Part shown: positions 6,001 through 13,051 of the stretch, in pieces
Position numbering within the stretch: the first letter of the stretch is position 1
Layout of the letters: every line of letters begins with the position of its first letter
Assembly (NCBI GenBank): GCA_030606165.1
Contig: JAUWGZ010000020.1
Location: 1 to 17,839, forward strand
Direction: 5' to 3'
DNA: 17,839 bases
Source of the DNA: Dehalococcoidia bacterium
GTDB lineage: Bacteria; Chloroflexota; Dehalococcoidia; GIF9; AB-539-J10
Notes under the pieces: model-generated
Told to the model about the DNA's origin: nothing
Databases searched by the model: none
The model's input: only the letters and a program-made list of their open reading frames with translations
Program-made: the position numbers and the translations under genes

Positions 6001-8480
6001 CCAAGGGAAAGTTATGCCCAAGATAAATTCGCCTGCGGAATTGGAAAAACTCAGGAAGGGTATTGTATCGAAAAGAGACCCCAAGAAGCCTTGCATTGCT
6101 GTATGTACTGGCACCGGCTGCCTGGCTCTCGGCGCAGATAAAGTTGTCGTCGCCATTAAAGAAGAGATTAAAAAGCATGGTCTTGAGGATAAGGTAGATA
6201 TCAAAGAAACAGGCTGCCCCGGCTTCTGTGAGAGGGGTACTGTGGTTGTGATTTATCCTGAGGAGATATGCTACCTTAAGGTGCAGCCGGAGGATGCCGG
6301 AGAAATCGTTTCTCAGGCCATACTTGCCAAGAAGGTCATTGACCGGTTGCTTTATGTTGACCCCACTACGAACGAGAAGGCAGTCCGTGAATCTGAGATA
6401 CCATTCTATAAGAATCAGATGCGGCTCCTTATCGGCAATAATATTAAGCTGGACCCCAAGAGCATCGATGACTATCTGGCACTCGGCGGCTATTCGGCTT
6501 TAGCCAAGGCCCTTTCCCAGATGACTCCTGAACAGGTATTGGCAGAAGTTACAAAATCCAACCTGAGAGGGAGAGGGGGCGGTGGGTTTCCTACCGGCAG
6601 GAAATGGGCGGAGTGTCGCAATGCTCCTGGTGAGGCAAGGTATGTAATCGTCAACGCCGATGAGGGAGACCCGGGAGCTTTCATGGATAGGGCTCTTCTG
6701 GAGGGGAACCCTCATTCCGTCCTCGAGGGGTTGATCATCGGAGCCTATGCCATCGGAAGCCATGAGGGCTATATTTACGTTCGGCAGGAGTACCCCCTGG
6801 CAATAGAGAATGTGACTATCGCTATTAAGAAGGCTGAAGAGTATGGTTTTCTGGGGGAAAATATCCTTGGCTCAGGATTTGATTTCACTATTAAAGTGCA
6901 CCGGGGAGCAGGTGCTTTCGTCTCTGGTGAATCCAGTGCTCTCATGACAGCAATAGAAGGGAGGGTTGGGGAGCCCAGGCCCAAGTATATTCACACTGCA
7001 GTCAAGGGCGTTCGGGATAGACCCAGCTGCTTAAATAATGTTGAGACATGGGCTAATGTGCCCCTTATCATCAGCAAAGGTGCTGACTGGTTTACTGGAA
7101 TTGGAACTGGAGGGAGTAAGGGGACGAAGATATTTTCCCTGGTAGGTAAGGTAAACAATACTGGCCTTGTGGAAGTACCCATGGGTATAACTCTGAGAGA
7201 TGTTATCTACAAGGTCGGCGGTGGTATCCCCGGAGGCAAGAAGTTTAAAGCAGTGCAGACTGGGGGTCCATCTGGAGGATGTATTCCTGAAGAGAAGTTA
7301 GACATGAAAGTCGATTTTGATGAGCTCGCCAAGGCTGGCTCGATGATGGGTTCCGGCGGAATGATTGTCATGGATGAAGATATCTGTATGGTTGATGTCG
7401 CTAGGTACTTCCTTAACTTTCTTTCTGATGAATCGTGTGGCAAGTGTGTCCCCTGTCGTGAAGGCATCAGGCAAATGCTTAAGGTCCTGACTAATATCAG
7501 CAAAGGAAAAGGGCGAGAGGGCGACATTGAGCTTTTAGAGGAGCTAGCCGAGATAACCAGAGATGCCTCACTTTGTGCTTTGGGCAGGACTGCTGCTAAC
7601 CCGGTTATGAGCACCATCCACTATTTCAGAGACGAGTATGAGGCACACATCAAGGAGAAAAAGTGCCCAGCCTATGTCTGTAAGGAGCTAATCTCATACT
7701 ATATTGACCCGGATAAGTGTCAGGCCTGCATGATTTGTCTCAGACAATGCCCTGCAGGGGCGATTGCAGGTGACAAGAACCAGATTCATGTAATTGACCA
7801 GGAGAAATGCACAAAGTGCGGAACTTGCTTTGAAGTTTGCCCCCTCCGCTTTGGTGCGGTGAAGAGGATTTCTGGCGAGCCTGTCCCGCCTCCTATCCCT
7901 GAAGAAGCAAGAGTGATAGCCAGAAAGAGTAAAGAAAATGAGTGAAATCACTTTACAGATTGATGGAAGGGAAGTTAAAGCAGAGGAGGGGATGACCATT
8001 TTGGAGGCAGCACAAAGTGCAGGGATATCTATTCCTACACTTTGTCATCACGAGAAATTAGAACCTTATGGGGCTTGCCGAATTTGCACAGTAGAAATAG
8101 AAGCTCACGGCAGGACAAATCTCGTTGCGGCCTGCCTTTACCCGGTAGAACAAAATTTGGTAGTAAGAACCAGGTCTGAGAAGGTAGATAAAACTCGCAA
8201 AGTGCTTCTGGAGTTGATGCTAGCTCATGCTCCAGATGCCGCAGCATTGCAGGATTTGGCTCAAGAGTATGGAGCAGACAAAGCCCGTTTTGGAAAAGAG
8301 TCCTCATTTTGTATTCTCTGTGGTCTATGCGTAAGATACTGTGCCGAGGTCAAGAAGAAGAACGCCATCGGGTTTGTCGACAGAGGAACAAGACGAGAGG
8401 TAATTTTCATTCCCGAAATAACTTCCAAGGAATGCTGGGACTGCAAAGAATGTTTTCCGCTTTGCCCTACAGAAGCACTA
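5560..8480 (+). repeat. Duplicated nuoE-nuoF-nuoG' cassette, copy 1
   Basis: The three genes are diverged paralogues, in the same order and orientation, of those at 9159-12075. Similarity is visible in DNA as well as protein. Around the nuoE/nuoF boundary, the intergenic AAGGGAAA and neighbouring third-codon positions are shared. Confidence 0.75.
6014..7945 (+). CDS. nuoF: NuoF-like NADH-binding FMN/iron-sulfur subunit, copy 1 (BamH-like)
   Basis: This 643-residue protein has the extended layout of HydB/HndC and BamH rather than plain NuoF. An N-terminal thioredoxin-like [2Fe-2S] domain uses Cys31-x4-Cys36 and Cys68-x3-Cys72. The NADH-binding RGRGGGGFPTGRKW begins at residue 185. FMN-contact segments are NADEGDPGAF (about 214-223) and GAGAFVSGESSALM (298-311). 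The SLBB part holds the [4Fe-4S] (N3-type) motif Cys475-x2-Cys478-x2-Cys481 and Cys521. A C-terminal two-cluster ferredoxin domain uses Cys569/572/575/579 and Cys599/602/605/609. It exchanges hydride with NAD(H) and splits it into single electrons for the iron-sulfur chain. AAGGGA lies just before the ATG. Its end overlaps the next gene by 8 bases (ATGAGTGA), suggesting translational coupling. It is a close paralogue of 9615-11531. Confidence 0.95.
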   Translation: MPKINSPAELEKLRKGIVSKRDPKKPCIAVCTGTGCLALGADKVVVAIKEEIKKHGLEDKVDIKETGCPGFCERGTVVVIYPEEICYLKVQPEDAGEIVSQAILAKKVIDRLLYVDPTTNEKAVRESEIPFYKNQMRLLIGNNIKLDPKSIDDYLALGGYSALAKALSQMTPEQVLAEVTKSNLRGRGGGGFPTGRKWAECRNAPGEARYVIVNADEGDPGAFMDRALLEGNPHSVLEGLIIGAYAIGSHEGYIYVRQEYPLAIENVTIAIKKAEEYGFLGENILGSGFDFTIKVHRGAGAFVSGESSALMTAIEGRVGEPRPKYIHTAVKGVRDRPSCLNNVETWANVPLIISKGADWFTGIGTGGSKGTKIFSLVGKVNNTGLVEVPMGITLRDVIYKVGGGIPGGKKFKAVQTGGPSGGCIPEEKLDMKVDFDELAKAGSMMGSGGMIVMDEDICMVDVARYFLNFLSDESCGKCVPCREGIRQMLKVLTNISKGKGREGDIELLEELAEITRDASLCALGRTAANPVMSTIHYFRDEYEAHIKEKKCPAYVCKELISYYIDPDKCQACMICLRQCPAGAIAGDKNQIHVIDQEKCTKCGTCFEVCPLRFGAVKRISGEPVPPPIPEEARVIARKSKENE

Positions 8481-8552
8481 CAGGCAACCTTCCTCTTGAC
8501 TAAAGCTCTAATGTCTCCCTCGCCTCCTTCCGCCCCCGAGTCAGAAGAATAG
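7938..8552 (+). CDS. Short NuoG/HoxU-like 2Fe-2S and 2x[4Fe-4S] protein (BamI-like)
   Basis: These 204 residues correspond to the N-terminal cluster-binding part of NuoG/HoxU. The plant-type [2Fe-2S] site is Cys36, Cys47-x2-Cys50 and Cys66. Two [4Fe-4S] motifs follow, at Cys125/128/131/135 and Cys166/169/172/176. The His-Cys3 cluster between them in complex I is absent: the segment near residues 95-110 keeps a His but has no cysteines. There is no molybdopterin-type C-terminal domain. The protein would carry electrons between NuoF and the Hdr part, as BamI is thought to do. It starts inside the end of nuoF. The tail after about 185 is rich in Pro, Ser and Glu, and this composition continues in frame beyond the TAG stop until the next stop at 8607-8609. 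Confidence 0.88.
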   Translation: MSEITLQIDGREVKAEEGMTILEAAQSAGISIPTLCHHEKLEPYGACRICTVEIEAHGRTNLVAACLYPVEQNLVVRTRSEKVDKTRKVLLELMLAHAPDAAALQDLAQEYGADKARFGKESSFCILCGLCVRYCAEVKKKNAIGFVDRGTRREVIFIPEITSKECWDCKECFPLCPTEALQATFLLTKALMSPSPPSAPESEE

Positions 8553-8626
8553 GCAACACCTGAACCTTCCTCAAGTCCAGCAGGAGTACCTTGTTTCTCG
8601 AACGATTAGCTCTGCTGTTGGTCGGG

Positions 8627-8655
8627 TAGAAAAATTTCTCTGCCCTTGCTATAAT
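8627..8655 (+). promoter_or_regulatory. Candidate sigma70-type promoter for the second module
   Basis: In the 194-base gap before the second module there is a perfect TATAAT at 8650-8655, preceded by TG one base upstream (an extended -10). TAGAAA lies at 8627-8632 with a 17-base spacer (4 of 6 matches to the -35 consensus). Transcription would start near 8662, leaving a leader of about 85 bases. A single pattern match of this kind can occur by chance. The support is its position in the only long gap of the window. Confidence 0.4.
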
Positions 8656-8712
8656 TCCCTGTTGCAAATAGCTATAGTTCCGGCGGCTCGCATAGCTGCC
8701 CACCTCGGCTGA

Positions 8713-8722
8713 GATTATAATC
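8713..8722. promoter_or_regulatory. 10-bp palindrome containing a second TATAAT, upstream of split hdrA
   Basis: GATTATAATC is a perfect palindrome 24 bases before the likely start of the next gene and contains TATAAT at 8716-8721. The -35 region at 17-base spacing is poor (TAGCTG). It could be a weak second -10 box or a small operator half; no longer dyad extends around it. Confidence 0.2.
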
Positions 8723-8735
8723 CTCCGCTATCTAT

Positions 8736-8740
8736 AAGGA
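8736..8740 (+). promoter_or_regulatory. Ribosome binding site deciding the TTG start of the split hdrA piece
   Basis: AAGGA abuts the TTG at 8741 with no spacer but lies 6 bases before the in-frame TTG at 8747. This favours 8747 as the start. Confidence 0.5.
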
Positions 8741-8746
8741 TTGAAT

Positions 8747-9139
8747 TTGGCGAAAAAGTCTGTTCTGGTAATCGGTGGTGGTATCGCTGGGCTCCAGTCT
8801 TCCCTTGACCTGGCCAATATGGGGTTTCAGGTATACCTTGTCGAAAAGACACCCAGCATTGGCGGTAGAATGTCCCAGCTGGATAAAACCTTCCCTACAA
8901 ATGATTGTTCCATGTGCATCCTTGCCCCCAAGATGATTGAGGCGAGTCGGCACCCCAACATCAAGCTGCTGACCTATTCCGAGGTAGAGGAAGTAGCTGG
9001 GACCCCCGGAAAATTCAGGGTTAAAATCAGGAAAAAGGCCAGGTCTGTAGATGAAGAGAAATGCACCGGTTGTGGTGATTGCTGGAATAATTGCCCGGTA
9101 AGATTCAAGGCCTATATTTCTCAGAAGAATGGTGAATAG
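8747..9139 (+). CDS. N-terminal fragment of HdrA (split HdrA, FAD Rossmann motif plus one [4Fe-4S] motif)
   Basis: This 130-residue protein has a TTG start at 8747; 8741 is an alternative two codons upstream. It aligns along its length with residues about 21-137 of the tandem HdrA at 1587-4688. It has the VIGGGIAGLQSSLDLA dinucleotide-binding motif, the conserved MSQLDKTFPTNDCSMC stretch, and one ferredoxin motif EKCTGCGDCWNNCP with four Cys. It then ends a few residues later at TAG. All remaining HdrA sequence (second ferredoxin motif, Cys-x3-Cys-Cys signature, rest of the FAD domain) is missing here. It appears, collinear, at the C-terminus of the protein encoded at 11534-13051. The short protein probably assembles with that partner to make one flavin domain. 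A decayed remnant is possible, but motifs are intact, a ribosome site is present, and the stop sits 4 bases before the next likely start. Confidence 0.8.
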   Translation: MAKKSVLVIGGGIAGLQSSLDLANMGFQVYLVEKTPSIGGRMSQLDKTFPTNDCSMCILAPKMIEASRHPNIKLLTYSEVEEVAGTPGKFRVKIRKKARSVDEEKCTGCGDCWNNCPVRFKAYISQKNGE

Positions 9140-9143
9140 AAAT

Positions 9144-9605
9144 ATGACCACCGAAGAAATTAGCCGGATTGACAAGATTATCGATAAGTATGAGGGAGAA
9201 GAGGGCATCCTCATACAGCTTTTGCTGGATATACAGCAAGAACTGAACTGGATTCCTAAAGAGGTGGCAGAGCGAATCAGCCAGAGACTTAATATCCCGC
9301 AGAGTCAGATATATCGTGTTGCCAGCTTCTACACGGCAATGAGCCTGACGCCCCGGGGTAGACATCTGGTTAGCGTCTGTATGGGTACTGCCTGCCACAT
9401 ACGCGGTTCACCACGGCTTTTGGATAGAATCACCGATATTTTAAAGATACAACCCGGGGAAACATCCCCTGATAGGAGCTTCACTCTGAATACGGTTAAC
9501 TGCCTCGGCTGTTGCGCTTTAGGCCCGGTGATGGTGGTTGATGGAAAGTATCACGGCAAGATAGCACCAACCGAGGCAGAAGAAGTGCTGAAAAACTATG
9601 ATTAA
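9144..9605 (+). CDS. nuoE: NuoE-like [2Fe-2S] NADH dehydrogenase subunit, copy 2
   Basis: This is a 153-residue paralogue of 5521-6000. The ATG at 9144 has GGTGA about eight bases upstream and is preferred. The in-frame ATG at 9129 would overlap the end of the preceding gene and add five residues. Numbered from 9144, the cluster ligands lie in CMGTACHIRG (Cys-x4-Cys) and CLGCCALGP (Cys-x3-Cys). The N-terminal helical domain is clearly diverged from copy 1, while the last 34 residues differ at about one position. It precedes nuoF by 9 bases, with the same AAGGGAAA ribosome-site context as copy 1. It is expected to be the NuoF partner in the second module. Confidence 0.92.
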   Translation: MTTEEISRIDKIIDKYEGEEGILIQLLLDIQQELNWIPKEVAERISQRLNIPQSQIYRVASFYTAMSLTPRGRHLVSVCMGTACHIRGSPRLLDRITDILKIQPGETSPDRSFTLNTVNCLGCCALGPVMVVDGKYHGKIAPTEAEEVLKNYD

Positions 9606-12075
9606 GGGAAAATTATGCCAAGGATAAATTCGCCTGCTGAATTGGAAGAACTCAGGAAAGACATCCTGTCGAAAAGAGACCCCAATAGACCTTGTATTAC
9701 ACTCTGTTCTGGGACTGCCTGCCATGCTTCTGGTAGCGAGGAAGTTGCGGCGAGTATTGAAGAGGAGATTAAAAAGCAAGGACTGAGTGCCGAGGTAGAC
9801 TTCAGGAAGACTGGTTGCCATGGCTTTTGTGAGAAAGGCCCTATTATAGTCATTCACCCTGAGAAAATATGTTACTTACAGATAGAGCCTAAGGATGTTC
9901 CTGAAATTATCTCCCAGACTATAAAGGAGAAGAAGGTCATAGAGCGTTTGCTCTACACCGACCCCACAACCAATAAAAAGGTAGTTCATGAATTTGAAAT
10001 TCCCTTCTACAAGAACCAGGAGCGGCTTGTTTTCGGTTCCAACGGGAAGATTGATCCTAAGAGTATTGATGACTACCTGGCGCTCGGTGGTTATTCTGCT
10101 CTAGCCAAAGCCCTTTCCCAGATGTCCCCCGAGCAAGTGTTGGAAGAAGTTAAAAAATCCAATCTGAGAGGGAGGGGAGGTGGTGGGTTTCCCGTCGGGA
10201 GAAAGTGGGAGGAGTGTCGCAACGCCCCCGGTGAGATAAAATATGTAATCGTCAATGCCGATGAGGGTGACCCCGGAGCCTACATGGACCGGAGTCTGCT
10301 TGAAGGTAACCCTCACAGCGTGCTGGAAGGTCTAATTATTGGCGCCTATGCCATCGGCTCCCATGAGGGTTATATTTACGTTCGGCAGGAATATCCCCTG
10401 GCCGTAGAGAACGTAGATATTGCTATCAAGCAAGCCGAGGAATATGGTTTACTCGGGAAAAATATCTTTGGCTCAGGTTTTGATTTCACTGTTAAAGTGC
10501 ACCGAGGAGCCGGCGCTTTCGTCTCTGGTGAATCTAGTGCTCTGATGACGGCATTAGAAGGCAGGGTAGGAGAGCCCAGACCGAAGTATATCCACACCGT
10601 CATTAAGGGCGTTTGGGATAAACCCAGCAACCTGAATAATGTCGAGACATGGGCGACGGTGCCACTTATTATCAACAAAGGTGCTGACTGGTTCCGGGGC
10701 ATCGGGACAGAAGGCAGTAAGGGAACCAAGATATTCTCTCTGGTAGGCAAGGTTAACAACACCGGACTGGTTGAAGTACCGATGGGGATGACGCTCAGGG
10801 AGATTATTTTTAATATTGGTGGCGGGATTCGCGACGGAAAGAAGTTCAAGGCAGTCCAGACCGGCGGTCCCTCCGGGGGTGTTATTCCGGAAAAGTATAT
10901 TGACCTTCCCATAGATTTTGACGAGCTCGCTAAAGCGGGTTCCATGATGGGTTCAGGCGGCATGATTGTGATGGATGAGGATACCTGTATGGTTGATACC
11001 GCCAGATACTTCCTCAACTTTCTTGCCCATGAGTCCTGCGGAAAGTGTGTCCCCTGCCGTGAGGGAATAAAGCAGATGCTGAATATACTTACCGATATTA
11101 CCGAGGGAAGAGGGGAAAAGAAAGATATTGAACTCCTGGAAGAGGTTGCCGCGATGGTCAAAGACTTCTCGCTATGTGCCCTGGGTACCACGGCGCCTAA
11201 TCCGGTACTGTCCACTCTAAAATACTTCCAGGACGAATATGTTGCCCACATTGAGCAGAAACGCTGCCCCGCCTATGTCTGTAAGGCGCTTGTCTCTTAC
11301 TATATTGATCCCGAGAAATGCCAGGCCTGCATGATTTGCCTCAGGCAGTGTCCGGTCGGGGCCATAAGTGGCGGCAAGAATCAGATTCATATTATCGACC
11401 AGGCAAAGTGCACCAAGTGTAACACCTGCTTTGAGGTTTGCCCGCCCCGTTTTAGTGCGGTGCGGCGGCTTTCTGGTGAACCGGTACCACCTCCAGTTAA
11501 GGACAGGGTTCTGGCAAGAAGAAAAGGTTAACCATGGTAAATCTGACAATCGATGGCAAAGCAGTAACGGCTGAGGAAGGGACTTATATTTTACAGGTCG
11601 CCCGAGCCAACAGTATTGATATCCCTACCCTCTGTTATCATCAGGCGCTGGAACCCTTCGGAGCCTGCCGCCTCTGTACTGTGGAAATCACCAGCCGGGG
11701 CCGAAAAAGGCTGGTAACTTCCTGCAATTACCCCGTTGAAGAGGGGTTGGAAGTAAGCACAGACTCAGAGGCAGTAATAAAAGGACGCCGGATGATATTG
11801 GAGCTGCTCCTGGCCAGATGTCCCAACGTACCGTTGATTCAGGAGCTGGCTAAGAGTTACGGGATTGAAAAGCCGCGGTTTAAACTGGAGGATGATAACT
11901 GCATTCTCTGTGGTTTATGTGCGCGTATCTGCGAGGAGAGAATGGGGGTAAGCGCCATCAGTTTTTCCGGCAGGGGGCTGGAACGGAAGATAGATACCCC
12001 CTTCCATGTGAATTCGGAGATATGCCAGGGCTGTGGTGCCTGTGCCTTTGTTTGTCCTACCGGAGCCATTAAACT
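9159..12075 (+). repeat. Duplicated nuoE-nuoF-nuoG' cassette, copy 2 (inside split hdrA)
   Basis: This is the second copy of the cassette at 5560-8480. The left end follows an HdrA N-terminal piece. The right end runs without interruption into the rest of the HdrA reading frame, so the whole cassette lies within an ancestral hdrA. Confidence 0.75.
9615..11531 (+). CDS. nuoF: NuoF-like NADH-binding FMN/iron-sulfur subunit, copy 2
   Basis: This 638-residue close paralogue of 6014-7945 has the same domain order. The N-terminal thioredoxin-like [2Fe-2S] domain has CSGTAC and GCHGFC. It is followed by NADH-binding RGRGGGGFPVGRKW, the FMN segments NADEGDPGAY and GAGAFVSGESSALM, an N3-type motif ESCGKCVPCREG with its later Cys, and a C-terminal two-cluster ferredoxin domain (CQACMICLRQCP and CTKCNTCFEVCP). 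All ligands seen in copy 1 are kept, so it should be active with NAD(H). The stop is 2 bases before the next gene. The retention of two full NuoF proteins suggests each module has its own NAD(H) site rather than a spare copy. Confidence 0.95.
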   Translation: MPRINSPAELEELRKDILSKRDPNRPCITLCSGTACHASGSEEVAASIEEEIKKQGLSAEVDFRKTGCHGFCEKGPIIVIHPEKICYLQIEPKDVPEIISQTIKEKKVIERLLYTDPTTNKKVVHEFEIPFYKNQERLVFGSNGKIDPKSIDDYLALGGYSALAKALSQMSPEQVLEEVKKSNLRGRGGGGFPVGRKWEECRNAPGEIKYVIVNADEGDPGAYMDRSLLEGNPHSVLEGLIIGAYAIGSHEGYIYVRQEYPLAVENVDIAIKQAEEYGLLGKNIFGSGFDFTVKVHRGAGAFVSGESSALMTALEGRVGEPRPKYIHTVIKGVWDKPSNLNNVETWATVPLIINKGADWFRGIGTEGSKGTKIFSLVGKVNNTGLVEVPMGMTLREIIFNIGGGIRDGKKFKAVQTGGPSGGVIPEKYIDLPIDFDELAKAGSMMGSGGMIVMDEDTCMVDTARYFLNFLAHESCGKCVPCREGIKQMLNILTDITEGRGEKKDIELLEEVAAMVKDFSLCALGTTAPNPVLSTLKYFQDEYVAHIEQKRCPAYVCKALVSYYIDPEKCQACMICLRQCPVGAISGGKNQIHIIDQAKCTKCNTCFEVCPPRFSAVRRLSGEPVPPPVKDRVLARRKG

Positions 12076-13051
12076 GGAGGATATCACCGCTAAGGAGCCC
12101 AGACCGATTCTCTCTGAGTTCAACGTTGGTTTAAACCCAAGGTCAGCTATCTATGTACCCTTCCCTCAGGCAGTACCTAAGGTTCCGGTGATTGACCGGG
12201 AGGTCTGTATTCATTTTCTGACGGGCAACTGCCGGATCTGTGAAAACTTCTGCCAGGCCGGGGCGATAAACTATGACCAGGAAGATGAAATAATTGAGGC
12301 GGAGGTTGACGCCATTATTCTCGCTTCCGGTTTTGACCTCTACGACCCCTCGGCGGTGGAGGAGTACGGATACGGCAAGGTCAAAAATGTAATTACGGCC
12401 ATGCAGTACGAGCGCATGATCAGCGCTTCAGGGCCGACTGAGGGGCACTTAGAGCGACCATCCGATGGGAAAACACCAAAGAAGCTGGCCTTTATTCAAT
12501 GTGTCGGTTCGAGGGATACCCATCATAAGCTGTATTGCTCCAGTGTTTGTTGTATGCATGCCACCAAAGAGGCTATTCTGGCCAACGAGCACTATCCTGA
12601 TTTAAAGGCCTTCATCTTCTATACAGATATGAGAGCGGTGGGGAAGAAGTTCCAGGAATATATTGCCCGGGCTGAGCAGGAATATAATGTGACCTACATC
12701 AGAAGCCGCCCCAGTAAGATTACGGAAAACCCAGACAACGGGAACCCCATTGTCTGGTACGAGGAGACCACCGCCAGAACCAGAACCAGCATGGAAGTAG
12801 ACATGGTCGTGCTCTGCCAGGCGCTGATTCCGTCCGGTAGCACAAAAGATATAAGCGATATGCTGCACCTGAGCCTGAATGATTATCAGTTTGTCGACAT
12901 TCCGGATAGATTGTTTCACCCGGTGGACACGGAAATACCCGGAATCTTTGCCTGCGGCTTCTGCCAGGCACCACAAGATATCCCGGATTCGGTGGTCCAG
13001 GCATCGGCGGCCGCGGCCCGGGCGGCAGAATTCCTGAGTAAGGAGGACTAA
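11534..13051 (+). CDS. NuoG'-HdrA fusion: HoxU-like iron-sulfur domain joined to the C-terminal part of a split HdrA
   Basis: This 505-residue protein has two origins. Residues 1-180 parallel the short NuoG/HoxU protein at 7938-8552: [2Fe-2S] Cys34, Cys45, Cys48, Cys64; [4Fe-4S] Cys123/126/129/133 and Cys164/167/170/174; no His-Cys3 cluster. From about residue 186 the sequence is HdrA. It enters at the SEFNVGLNPRSAIYVPFPQA stretch, continues with ferredoxin motif Cys225/233/236/240 and the signature Cys323...Cys335-x3-Cys339-Cys340, and ends in the FAD-domain close (IFACGFCQAPQDIPDSVVQA). This corresponds to residues about 140-445 of the tandem HdrA. The FAD Rossmann start and first ferredoxin motif are missing and lie on the separate protein at 8747-9139. 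AAAGG precedes the ATG. It probably connects NuoF to the flavin of the reconstituted HdrA. Confidence 0.88.
   Translation: MVNLTIDGKAVTAEEGTYILQVARANSIDIPTLCYHQALEPFGACRLCTVEITSRGRKRLVTSCNYPVEEGLEVSTDSEAVIKGRRMILELLLARCPNVPLIQELAKSYGIEKPRFKLEDDNCILCGLCARICEERMGVSAISFSGRGLERKIDTPFHVNSEICQGCGACAFVCPTGAIKLEDITAKEPRPILSEFNVGLNPRSAIYVPFPQAVPKVPVIDREVCIHFLTGNCRICENFCQAGAINYDQEDEIIEAEVDAIILASGFDLYDPSAVEEYGYGKVKNVITAMQYERMISASGPTEGHLERPSDGKTPKKLAFIQCVGSRDTHHKLYCSSVCCMHATKEAILANEHYPDLKAFIFYTDMRAVGKKFQEYIARAEQEYNVTYIRSRPSKITENPDNGNPIVWYEETTARTRTSMEVDMVVLCQALIPSGSTKDISDMLHLSLNDYQFVDIPDRLFHPVDTEIPGIFACGFCQAPQDIPDSVVQASAAAARAAEFLSKED

Noticed and set aside
8512..8712. Open + frame across the gap between the two modules (about 66 codons)
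   Set aside because: It has no start codon with a ribosome site, no recognisable motif, and overlaps the end of the NuoG-like gene and the promoter candidate.
8747..9139. Short HdrA piece read as a pseudogene or a sequencing frameshift
   Set aside because: Not preferred: the missing part is not in any other frame nearby but is found intact 2.4 kb downstream in a fusion, the motifs are perfect, and a ribosome site is present. An assembly artefact still cannot be excluded from sequence alone.
10376..11251. Long antisense open frame (291 codons) opposite nuoF copy 2
   Set aside because: The + strand encodes a complete NuoF with all motifs. The reverse translation is Ser/Pro-rich with no recognisable domain, and the paralogous region opposite copy 1 also gives only shadow frames.
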